A stretch of DNA of 6,499 bases from Boseongicola sp. (GTDB taxonomy: Bacteria > Pseudomonadota > Alphaproteobacteria > Rhodobacterales > Rhodobacteraceae): contig JABDPD010000396.1 in assembly GCA_013042895.1 (NCBI GenBank), forward strand, positions 1 to 6,499, in the 5' to 3' direction. Made by a program: the position numbers and the translations under genes. This document shows, piece by piece, positions 1-6,400 of this stretch. The notes under the pieces were generated by a model. The model did not search any database. It was not told where the DNA came from and saw only the letters and a program-made list of their open reading frames with translations. Every line of letters begins with the position of its first letter. The first letter of the stretch is position 1.

Positions 1-1
1 G

Positions 2-1306
2 ACAATGAACGTGCAATTCGGGCTGGCCATGGCTGCGATCTTTGTCGCAGTAATCGCTGGCACTGTGGGAAGCGGGTTGTTTGCAGGCTTCGTCCTTCTC
101 GGAGCGCTTCTGATAGCCTCGGCGTTAATGCTCCCTAACGCTTTGACACTTCTTCTTAACTTTGGTGAACGCTTCAGTGGTTCGGGCCCCTTAGTCCAAT
201 GGTTTTGGGCGGACACCCGCCAGCAAATGCCTGGACTGTCTCTCGCGCTCATGGCACTCCTCTTGGCGCTGGCCGCCAATATCGGCGTATCGACGATGGT
301 AGGAAGTTTTCGAACAACCTTCATAGGTTGGTTAGATCAAAGGTTGGCCAGCGAGATTTACATCGGCGCGGAAGACGAGGAACAAATCGACGATCTGCTC
401 GCGTTCGTGACACCGCGCGTCGATGCAGTTCTGCCGATCTGGCACACCGAAGCCAACATATTGGGGGCACCGGGGGAAATCTATGGCGTGGTGGACCACC
501 CCACGTATCGCGAAAACTGGCCACTTATTTCCGCCACTAACGACGTGTGGGATCGAATTGGCGAGAACGAAGGCGCACTCATCAACGAACAACTCGCCCG
601 TCGAGAGAACCTCGAGCCCGGCGATGAAGTTGCACTGCCGGGTGGATGGAAGTCAACAATTACAGGTGTTTACAGTGACTACGGCAATCCGCTAGGGCAA
701 GTCATGTTGCCGCTAGAAACCCTTACATCGAGATATCCGGAAGTTGACCGAACGGATTATGGACTTCGTATTTCACCAGAGCGTGTCCCAGAGTTGCGTA
801 CCGCTTTAGTGGAAGGCTTCGGTCTGCCCGAAGAAAACATCGTGGATCAGGCATCGTTGAAATCATTCTCGCTCGATGTTTTTGACCGCACCTTCACGGT
901 CAGTAAAGCGCTCAATGTGTTAACGCTTGGCGTCGCAGCGGTTGCTATCTTAACGAGCCTATTGACGCTCGCCACTATGCGTTTGCCGCAAGTAGCTCCG
1001 GTTTGGGCGATCGGCATTGCGCGCCAGAAACTCGCAATGATTGAGATCGTTCGAGCGCTTACACTCTCAGTTTTAACCTTCCTTTTAGCGATTCCTGTCG
1101 GTCTTGTCTTGGCTTGGGTATTGCTATCGATCATTAACGTGGAAGCCTTTGGATGGCAGCTTCCCATGGTGCTTTTTCCGAAAGATTGGCTGTGGCTATT
1201 TGTGATATCACTTGTTGCCTCAGGGCTTGCAGGCGCCTGGCCCGCCCGAACTCTGGCCAAACGCCCACCGGCCGATTTGATCCGAGTGTTTGTACATGAG
1301 CGTTAA
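2..1306 (+). CDS. ABC transporter permease, FtsX/MacB-like (AttF/AttG type), C-terminal part
   Basis: The reading frame is open to the left window edge, so the ATG at position 5 is probably internal and the gene starts upstream. Numbering from that ATG, hydrophobic helices lie at about residues 6-23, 24-51 and 76-99. A long soluble, probably periplasmic, segment follows at about 100-298, then helices at about 302-325, 352-377 and 395-413. The final stretch, with 'WPARTLAKRPPADLIR', is the usual cytoplasmic ending of FtsX-domain permeases. This fits the second half of the roughly 800-residue duplicated FtsX permeases: the last helices of repeat one, then a complete repeat two. Such permeases work with an ATPase to move or release lipophilic or lipoprotein-like cargo at the inner membrane. 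The 11-bp overlap with the AttH-like gene supports an AttEFGH-type set, with the ATPase expected just upstream of the window. The family is well supported; the substrate is unknown. Confidence 0.87.
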   Translation, partial: TMNVQFGLAMAAIFVAVIAGTVGSGLFAGFVLLGALLIASALMLPNALTLLLNFGERFSGSGPLVQWFWADTRQQMPGLSLALMALLLALAANIGVSTMVGSFRTTFIGWLDQRLASEIYIGAEDEEQIDDLLAFVTPRVDAVLPIWHTEANILGAPGEIYGVVDHPTYRENWPLISATNDVWDRIGENEGALINEQLARRENLEPGDEVALPGGWKSTITGVYSDYGNPLGQVMLPLETLTSRYPEVDRTDYGLRISPERVPELRTALVEGFGLPEENIVDQASLKSFSLDVFDRTFTVSKALNVLTLGVAAVAILTSLLTLATMRLPQVAPVWAIGIARQKLAMIEIVRALTLSVLTFLLAIPVGLVLAWVLLSIINVEAFGWQLPMVLFPKDWLWLFVISLVASGLAGAWPARTLAKRPPADLIRVFVHER

Positions 1307-2336
1307 GGCATTTCTGACAATTTTTGTATTTCTTTGTACGCCGCCAGCGCTCTTGGCACAGGGCTTTGCCGGCATGGGTGCGGACGCGGAAGGCTATGCG
1401 TTGCCAAGCCCTGACACCCGGTTCTCATTTCCAAAAGATCATGCTGCGCACAATGATTTCCGCATTGAGTGGTGGTATGTGACCGCCGTTCTGAATGACG
1501 AGGAAGGTCAGTTATACGGCACCCAATGGACCCTTTTTCGCAATGCGATACGCCCAACAGGCCGGGATCAGGACCAGATTTGGCTGGGGCATGCTGCTGT
1601 ATCAACACCAAAGGGGCACTTTTATTCCGAACGATTGGCGCGCGGAGACAATGGTCAAGCCAGTGTAACAGCAACTCCATTTAGAGCCGAAATCGACGAA
1701 TGGGCAATGCATGGCCCTGATCCAAACAATGCGATCCTAACCGCACAAGGCTCTGATTTTTATTATAAACTCGACTTGCGTTCGGAGGCACCCTTCGTGC
1801 CACAAGGCGACAAAGGTTTCTCAAGAAAGTCCGCGCAAGGCCTTGCAAGCCACTATTATTCGCAGCCGTTTTATGAGGCCTCAGGCGTGATCGAGTTGCC
1901 CGATGGACCTATTGCTGTGACCGGCAAAGCCTGGATGGATCGAGAATGGTCTTCACAGCCGTTATCACCGACGCAAACTGGCTGGGACTGGTTTTCGCTG
2001 CATTTGGACAGCGGAGACAAGCTGATGGGCTACCAACTCCGAGACACGGATGCGGACAACTATGTCGTGGGAACCTGGATCACTTCGGACGGAGTCCCTA
2101 GACCTCTCGAACCGGGCGATCTGGTGATGCGCCCGACTGATTGGGCAAATGTCGCCGGTCGTGAAGTTCCGGTTGCGTGGACCGTGAGACTTGAGAAACA
2201 TACTGTCAATGTCAGCATTGAAGCGGTCTATCCGCAAAGCTGGATGCCAACTTTAGTACCATATTGGGAAGGCCCTGTGATGGTTAATGGATCGCATTCT
2301 GGGAATGGATACCTCGAAATGACAGGCTATGAGTGA
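1296..2336 (+). CDS. attH: Secreted lipocalin-like AttH/CrtC-family protein
   Basis: A protein of about 346 residues. A signal peptide covers residues 1-21 (short polar start, hydrophobic core, likely cleavage near ALLA-QG). No lipobox is seen around its single cysteine, so it is probably a soluble periplasmic protein. Family motifs appear in order: 'FRIEWWYVTAVL' near residue 55, 'GTQWTLFR' near 75, 'WMDREWSS' followed by 'GWDWFSLHLDSG' and 'MGYQLR' in the middle, and 'GYLEMTGY' at the C-terminus. These mark the double-lipocalin AttH / carotenoid 1,2-hydratase (CrtC) superfamily. Members beside FtsX permeases are usually named AttH, are often annotated as predicted hydrolases, and have no settled activity. 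With no carotenoid genes here, a true CrtC hydratase is unlikely. I prefer ATG 1296; TTG 1290, two codons earlier, is the alternative. Translation is probably coupled to the permease gene, which it overlaps. The stop is TGA at 2334, and the next in-frame stop is only five codons further. Confidence 0.88.
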   Translation: MSVKAFLTIFVFLCTPPALLAQGFAGMGADAEGYALPSPDTRFSFPKDHAAHNDFRIEWWYVTAVLNDEEGQLYGTQWTLFRNAIRPTGRDQDQIWLGHAAVSTPKGHFYSERLARGDNGQASVTATPFRAEIDEWAMHGPDPNNAILTAQGSDFYYKLDLRSEAPFVPQGDKGFSRKSAQGLASHYYSQPFYEASGVIELPDGPIAVTGKAWMDREWSSQPLSPTQTGWDWFSLHLDSGDKLMGYQLRDTDADNYVVGTWITSDGVPRPLEPGDLVMRPTDWANVAGREVPVAWTVRLEKHTVNVSIEAVYPQSWMPTLVPYWEGPVMVNGSHSGNGYLEMTGYE

Positions 2337-2877
2337 CGCATTAATAACTCTTAACGGGACTCGGAGTTTCGTTTGGGATGAACTCGAACGTGGCGTGGTC
2401 GACAAAACGGCCCCTGGAAATCTACTTGTCATCGCTTCGTCCAGTAGAGATCACGGCCCGACCGCGCGTATTGTCGTATTGCGTGGAGTGGACCGTGACT
2501 CAAGAACGTTGACTTTCTTCACGCATTCCGCGTCGCAGAAGGTTGCCAATTTTAAAGAAGATGAACGGGCAAAAATTCTCTTCTGGTGCCCTGAGAAAAG
2601 CCTGCAAATCCGTCTCTCCGTTACGATCTCTATGTCCCCCGTTAATTCCCGTATTTGGGAAAAACTGGGGGCCGGAACACGCTTGAATTATGCCGTTGAT
2701 CCGACCCCGGGTACGCCAATTGAGCACCCAGCGGCCGCCTTGCAGGCGACACCCAAACCCAGCGCTATGCTCCAACTAGACGCGCGCGTCTCGGAGTTTG
2801 AGACACTCTGGATATCACCGGAAGGTTTGCGAAGGGCTGCCTTCGACAATGAGCAATCACGTTGGATTGCGCCATGA
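2329..2877 (+). CDS. Pyridoxamine 5'-phosphate oxidase-like FMN-binding split-barrel protein
   Basis: A 182-residue soluble protein. The PNPOx-type FMN-binding fold is indicated by 'ARIVVLRGVD' at residues 46-55 (like the RxVxLK strand of PdxH), by 'FFTHSASQK' at 63-71 (like the TNxGSRK phosphate-binding segment), and by the strand 'LQIRLSVTIS' at 92-101. The C-terminus 'SRWIAP' resembles the RLxP-type ending of this superfamily. PdxH oxidises pyridoxine or pyridoxamine 5'-phosphate to PLP with FMN, but this protein is shorter than typical PdxH (about 215 residues) and diverges in its second half. It fits better with the Alr4036-like PNPOx relatives, whose substrates are mostly unknown. I therefore give no pdxH symbol. 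ATG 2329 overlaps the end of attH by 8 bp with no strong ribosome-binding site, which suggests translational coupling. The oxidoreductase-selD fusion follows after 39 bp, so an electron-transfer or flavin role linked to that gene is possible but purely inferred. Confidence 0.85.
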   Translation: MSDALITLNGTRSFVWDELERGVVDKTAPGNLLVIASSSRDHGPTARIVVLRGVDRDSRTLTFFTHSASQKVANFKEDERAKILFWCPEKSLQIRLSVTISMSPVNSRIWEKLGAGTRLNYAVDPTPGTPIEHPAAALQATPKPSAMLQLDARVSEFETLWISPEGLRRAAFDNEQSRWIAP

Positions 2878-2916
2878 AGTCTCGCTAAAGCTTGAAATGC
2901 GCGATAGGCCATTGTC

Positions 2917-5091
2917 ATGAATTCGCAGTCTCCTTCTCCGCTTGTAAGCGACGTTGCCTTGATTGGCGGCGGACACGCACATGCGCTTCTATTGAGACAA
3001 TGGGGAATGAACCCTGTCGCCGGCGCGCAGTTAACATTAGTTAATCCGGCACCAACGGCGCCCTACACGGGTATGTTGCCTGGGTTTGTAGCAGGGCACT
3101 ACTCGCGAGATGCACTCGAAATTGACCTCGTTCGGCTCGCTAGATTTGCAGGTGCTCGCATCGTGTTTGGGAAGGTCACGGCGATAGATCGCGACGCAAA
3201 GAGCCTTCAAGTCGAGGGACATCCCGACATTTTCTATGATATTGCATCGATCAACATCGGCATAACTTCAGATATGCCTTCCATAGTTGGTTTTTCCGAG
3301 TTCGGAATTCCGGCCAAGCCACTAGGGCAGTTCGCGAAACGCTGGCAAGCCTTTGTAGATAATCACGAAAATGGACCAATCGCCGTTATTGGGGGCGGTG
3401 TTGCTGGCGTCGAATTGGCGCTTGCGATGCACTATCGCCTATCCAAAAGCAACTCGCTTGCAAGAGTAACGCTTATCGAGAGTGCCACGCTCTTGAGCGG
3501 GAGTTCTGCGGCTACGCAGCAAAAACTCCGAGCAGCCCTGAGAGACGCGGATATTCGGATCATCGAAGGTGCGGCACCTGTCTCGATCTATTCAGATCAC
3601 CTTGAGCTAAGCGATGGCAGGGAAGTTGCTTCTGTTTTTACTGTCGGGGCGGCGGGTGCACGACCATTTGATTGGCTTCAAAGCACGAGCCTCGATCTGA
3701 CAAATGGTTACGTATCTGTTGACGCGTCCCTAAGGTCTCTCAACGACAAAAGCATCTATGCTGTCGGCGATTGCGCTCACTTGATACATGCTCCGCGTCC
3801 GAAAGCCGGCGTTTTCGCGGTCCGCTCCGCCAAGGTTCTGACTGCCAACATCCGGGCGGACTTGGCCGGTTCCGCGCGCAAACGCTTCGAGCCTCAATCG
3901 CAATATTTGAAGTTGGTTTCGCTAGGTCGAAAGTCCGCAGTTGCTGACAAATATGATCGCGCAGTTTCCGGGAATTGGGCGTGGGCTTGGAAAGACTGGA
4001 TTGATCGGCGGTTCATGGATCGGTTGAACAATCCACCCAAAATGCCGTCCCCAACGCCCACAAAAGGAGCCGCCAAAGACGTCGCAAAGGTCCTGGGCGA
4101 CAAACCAATGTGCGGCGGATGTGGCTCGAAAGTTGGCGCCACCATTTTGGACAATGTCTTGGCAACGTTGCCGACACCGACAACGTCAGGAATCTCCAAG
4201 GCGACCGGCGATGACGCCGCCATTATTAGCTTTGGTAAACAGCAGCAGGTCATCTCGACCGACCACCTTCGCGCCTTCTGGGCTGACCCATATGTCATGT
4301 CGCGGATCGCCGCATTGCATGCAATGGGAGACGTCTGGGCGATGGGTGCCAAGCCTCAGGCGATGCTAGCGCAGATCATTCTGCCAAGAATGTCGGAACC
4401 ACTTCAGGCCCGATATCTGCGGGAGATTTTGGCCGCCGCCGGTGAAGTCGCAGCGGAGACGGGATCAGCTCTTGTCGGAGGCCATACAACACAAGGCGCC
4501 GAATTAACTCTGGGCTTCACCGTGACCGGTACAGTTCAATCCACCGCTAAGACATTTGAAAAAGCGCGCGCAGGAGATGTTCTTATCCTGACGCGCCCTA
4601 TCGGCAGCGGTACTTTGATGGCAGCCGAAATGGCTGGAGAAGCCGCGGGAGATGATATCGCAAACGTCGTTAAGACGATGTCCAGGTCTCAGTCAGGGCC
4701 CGCCGAAATTCTGGCCCAAGCAGCGCATTCAATGACCGATGTGACCGGTTTTGGATTGGCAGGACATGCGCAGCGGATGGCTGCCGCAGCCGGGTTAACC
4801 GCCCACATCAATAGTACAACCATCCCCTTTTATCCCGGAGCGCATCGCTTGGCCGAACGAGGAATTGCCTCCACACTCGCGCCCACAAATCGAGCCTCAT
4901 TGATGATCGCTCTGCCTGAAACTCCTGCTGCTTCCCTTCTGGTGGATCCTCAAACAGCAGGTGGTTTCCTAGCGGCAGTTCCTGAAGAAAATGCAAATGC
5001 CACTTTAAATTCACTAAACGGAATTGGAACAGAGGCGTCCATCGTTGGCACACTCTCAGACTGGACGGGACAGCCTCTTAAAGTGTGTTAA
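2917..5091 (+). CDS. selD: NDH-2-like FAD/NAD oxidoreductase fused to selenide, water dikinase (SelD)
   Basis: A 724-residue fusion. The N-terminal part (about 1-370) is a two-Rossmann flavoprotein of the NDH-2 type: FAD motif 'IGGGHAHALLL' at 16-26, NAD motif 'VIGGGVAGVELA' at 157-168, and second FAD motif 'IYAVGDCAH' at 280-288. A proline-rich linker lies around 375-386. The C-terminal part (about 388-724) is a full SelD, which makes selenophosphate, AMP and phosphate from selenide, ATP and water. By comparison with E. coli SelD, 'GGCGSK' places the catalytic cysteine at Cys402 (E. coli C17) and the lysine at Lys405 (K20). The metal-binding aspartates are Asp433 (D51), Asp472 in 'GDVWAMGAKP' (D91) and Asp608 in 'MTDVTGFG' (D227). 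'DPQTAGG' near the C-terminus is also conserved. The active-site residue is Cys (TGT codon), not Sec. E. coli C19 is Ser404, and an extra Cys399 is present. A weak TAGG lies 8 bp before the ATG. The flavoprotein half may supply or handle reduced selenium; that is inference. Confidence 0.95.
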   Translation: MNSQSPSPLVSDVALIGGGHAHALLLRQWGMNPVAGAQLTLVNPAPTAPYTGMLPGFVAGHYSRDALEIDLVRLARFAGARIVFGKVTAIDRDAKSLQVEGHPDIFYDIASINIGITSDMPSIVGFSEFGIPAKPLGQFAKRWQAFVDNHENGPIAVIGGGVAGVELALAMHYRLSKSNSLARVTLIESATLLSGSSAATQQKLRAALRDADIRIIEGAAPVSIYSDHLELSDGREVASVFTVGAAGARPFDWLQSTSLDLTNGYVSVDASLRSLNDKSIYAVGDCAHLIHAPRPKAGVFAVRSAKVLTANIRADLAGSARKRFEPQSQYLKLVSLGRKSAVADKYDRAVSGNWAWAWKDWIDRRFMDRLNNPPKMPSPTPTKGAAKDVAKVLGDKPMCGGCGSKVGATILDNVLATLPTPTTSGISKATGDDAAIISFGKQQQVISTDHLRAFWADPYVMSRIAALHAMGDVWAMGAKPQAMLAQIILPRMSEPLQARYLREILAAAGEVAAETGSALVGGHTTQGAELTLGFTVTGTVQSTAKTFEKARAGDVLILTRPIGSGTLMAAEMAGEAAGDDIANVVKTMSRSQSGPAEILAQAAHSMTDVTGFGLAGHAQRMAAAAGLTAHINSTTIPFYPGAHRLAERGIASTLAPTNRASLMIALPETPAASLLVDPQTAGGFLAAVPEENANATLNSLNGIGTEASIVGTLSDWTGQPLKVC
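5078..5091. other. 14-bp tail-to-tail overlap of selD and selU stop regions
   Basis: The sequence TTAAAGTGTGTTAA holds the TAA stop of selD at 5089-5091 and, on the other strand, the TAA stop of selU at 5078-5080. Each gene therefore ends inside the coding region of the other. No GC-rich hairpin with a T-run is visible around the junction, so no intrinsic bidirectional terminator can be called. Transcripts from the two sides must overlap unless Rho-type termination acts here. Confidence 0.9.
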
Positions 5092-6127
5092 CAGCGCCAG
5101 CGACCTGATCGGTGAGCCCATCCAAACCTGCATCATCCAAGTGTTCCGCTTCAAACGACGCGACTGAACTTGCACCGATCCGTTCACGAACTCTGCCATA
5201 TCGAGGGTCATAATGCTGTTCAATCAGCGAAGCCGCGACCTCCTCAAATCGGCCATCCATCACGCCGCTTTTCCACGTCTGAACTTGTGCCCGCCCACGA
5301 AGATCAACCAACTTACCAAGGCGTTCCACAAATTCCTCGCGACCTACCGAACCGTCCCCATAAGTGCGTGCCAAGAAAGCTGCTCGCGCAGGAACCGGTG
5401 CCGAAATGACAACACGTGGAGCCGCTCGCATCGCCTCGAACAGCTTTGGGGTAACGTTCAACGCACCAATGCGGCTGGACTCCGCTTCAACGACGACCGG
5501 CCTCGATGGTTCAAGCGCATCGATTGCCCTGTAAAGCTCTGTTTCAAAGGCCTTTTGCGATGGCTGTTCACCAAATCCACCAAGAACGGATCCGCGATGT
5601 TTCGCTAACCCTTCAAGGTCCAGAACCTGCACACCACGCAAGGCGAGTCGATGCAAAACCTCTGTTTTGCCACTTCCGGTATTACCATCAAGAAGAATAA
5701 CTTTGGAAGCCATCTCACGCTCATAAAGCGCATTAACAACCCGTCGGCGAAAGCTTTGATAACCGCCGTCCAAAACCTCAACGCGCCAACCGATTTGCCC
5801 GAGGATCGCAGCAAACGAGCCTGATCGCTGACCTCCGCGCCAGCAATAAATCAGGGGCCGCCAACTGCCCAACTTGTCCGCTAGCGGCCCTTGCAAATGT
5901 GCAGCAGCGTTTTTGGCGACCAAGGCTGCGCCAATCTTACGCGCCTTGAACGGGCTGACACGTGTGTAGATCGTGCCCACTTCGGCCCGTTCATTGTCAG
6001 ACAAAACCGGAAGCGAGATCGCCCCCGGCAAGTGGTCTTCGGCGAACTCGGACGGAGACCGGACGTCGATGATTGCATCGAAGTCAGCGTCAGCGAAATC
6101 GGAAAGCGTTTTGAACGTAAAAGCCAT
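5078..6127 (-). CDS. selU: tRNA 2-selenouridine synthase (rhodanese domain plus P-loop domain)
   Basis: SelU (MnmH/YbbB) replaces the sulfur of 2-thiouridine at wobble position 34 of tRNAs for Lys, Glu and Gln with selenium from selenophosphate, through a geranylated intermediate. From the ATG at 6127 the protein has 349 residues, close to E. coli YbbB (364). The N-terminal rhodanese domain shows 'IIDVRSPSEFAEDHLPGA' at 19-36 and the active-site loop 'YCWRGGQRSG' at 94-103, with catalytic Cys95. A Walker A motif, 'GNTGSGKT', lies at 148-155, followed by the family segment 'DLEGLAKHRGSVLGGFG' at 170-186. All key elements are present. A GTG at 6133 is the only other usable start, because an in-frame TGA lies directly before it; I prefer the ATG. 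The gene converges on selD, which supplies its substrate, and its last 14 bp overlap the end of selD. Together they form the selenium branch of tRNA wobble modification. Confidence 0.96.
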   Translation of the reverse strand: MAFTFKTLSDFADADFDAIIDVRSPSEFAEDHLPGAISLPVLSDNERAEVGTIYTRVSPFKARKIGAALVAKNAAAHLQGPLADKLGSWRPLIYCWRGGQRSGSFAAILGQIGWRVEVLDGGYQSFRRRVVNALYEREMASKVILLDGNTGSGKTEVLHRLALRGVQVLDLEGLAKHRGSVLGGFGEQPSQKAFETELYRAIDALEPSRPVVVEAESSRIGALNVTPKLFEAMRAAPRVVISAPVPARAAFLARTYGDGSVGREEFVERLGKLVDLRGRAQVQTWKSGVMDGRFEEVAASLIEQHYDPRYGRVRERIGASSVASFEAEHLDDAGLDGLTDQVAGAVNTL

Positions 6128-6232
6128 GCGCACTCACTAGACGTTCGCGATGCCTCTGGAAAGGACCGCGTTTTCATTCTATCCCCACTCGCGCTTAATC
6201 CATGCCGACCGGGAAGCACTTTTGCAGACATT

Positions 6233-6245
6233 GGACGTGACGTCC
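6233..6245. repeat. Perfect 5-bp inverted repeat with 3-bp centre
   Basis: GGACG-TGA-CGTCC is a perfect dyad. It lies about 105 bp before the selU start on one side and about 155 bp before the hydrolase start on the other. It has the size of a half-site pair for a dimeric regulator but could be chance. No second copy was noticed in the intergenic region. Confidence 0.4.
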
Positions 6246-6291
6246 TGTCTTGACCAGACGAACGACGATCGCCACACCGGGTTTGCCTGCC

Positions 6292-6348
6292 CCAATTCCG
6301 GCACCTCTCAATGAGCCACCCAACGGTTTATCCACTTGAATTGGTGCC
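6292..6348. repeat. Two competing inverted repeats upstream of the hydrolase gene
   Basis: CCAATTC (6292-6298) is the exact reverse complement of GAATTGG (6338-6344). GGCACC (6300-6305) is the exact reverse complement of GGTGCC (6343-6348). The right arms share two bases and the pairings cross, so only one hairpin could form at a time. The loops are long (about 37-39 bases). The structure ends directly against the TATATA box at 6349, so as DNA it could be an operator region. It can act as RNA only if transcription starts further upstream. Confidence 0.35.
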
Positions 6349-6354
6349 TATATA
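6327..6354 (+). promoter_or_regulatory. Possible promoter for the hydrolase gene
   Basis: TATATA at 6349-6354 is a good -10 candidate about 46 bp before the ATG at 6401. The best-spaced -35 candidate, TTTATC at 6327-6332 (16-bp spacing), is a poor match to TTGACA. The A-rich run after the box and the following TTCAC-TTCAC tandem (6375-6384), flanked by two CCTAG copies (6369-6373 and 6384-6388), are leader features of unknown meaning. Start-site mapping would decide this. Confidence 0.3.
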
Positions 6355-6400
6355 GAAAAAAGAAAGGCCCTAGTTTCACTTCACCTAGCTCATTAAGGTA

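Larger units (their letters stand above)
6128..6400. other. Intergenic region between divergent selU and the hydrolase gene
   Basis: This 273-bp stretch separates the selU start (leftward) from the hydrolase start (rightward), so it should hold promoters for both. No tRNA, convincing small gene or mobile-element end is seen. A 54-codon open frame at 6150-6314 on the plus strand has no ribosome-binding site and no recognisable family, so it is not called. A possible selU -10 box, TAGAAT on the minus strand, lies at 6181-6176, about 50 bp before the selU ATG, but no good -35 accompanies it. The region also carries the inverted repeats and the TATATA box listed separately. Confidence 0.6.

Noticed and set aside
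847..1260. 137-codon minus-strand open frame inside the permease gene
   Set aside because: It is opposite the membrane helices of the FtsX domain, has low-complexity composition and no family signature; it is a shadow frame.
1296..2336. Calling the AttH-like gene crtC (carotenoid 1,2-hydratase)
   Set aside because: It shares the superfamily, but it has a signal peptide, lies beside an FtsX permease, and no carotenoid genes are present.
2334..2354. TGA at the end of attH as a possible selenocysteine codon, given the nearby selD
   Set aside because: The frame ends at a TAA only five codons later, the family's C-terminal 'GYLEMTGY' motif is already complete, and the next gene starts across this point.
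2329..2877. Calling the PNPOx-like gene pdxH
   Set aside because: Only the FMN-binding half matches well; length and C-terminal half differ from PLP-forming PdxH, so a symbol would overstate the evidence.
3894..4352. 152-codon minus-strand open frame inside the selD fusion
   Set aside because: It lies wholly inside a conserved coding region with clear SelD motifs and has no recognisable domain of its own; it is a shadow frame.
5060..5110. Bidirectional intrinsic terminator between selD and selU
   Set aside because: The junction TTAAAGTGTGTTAA is AT-rich and only imperfectly symmetrical; no stable GC hairpin with flanking A/T runs is present.
5881..6253. Overlapping open frames on both strands around the selU N-terminus
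   Set aside because: They cover the conserved rhodanese-domain coding sequence of selU in other frames, and none shows a recognisable domain.
6150..6314. 54-codon plus-strand open frame in the intergenic region
   Set aside because: No ribosome-binding site, no recognisable family or membrane/signal pattern, and it overlaps the candidate promoter and repeat elements; it is short enough to be open by chance.
6134..6400. Possible tRNA, in particular selC (tRNA-Sec), beside the selenium genes
   Set aside because: No T-loop consensus (GGTTCGANTCC-like) or paired acceptor arms were found on either strand.
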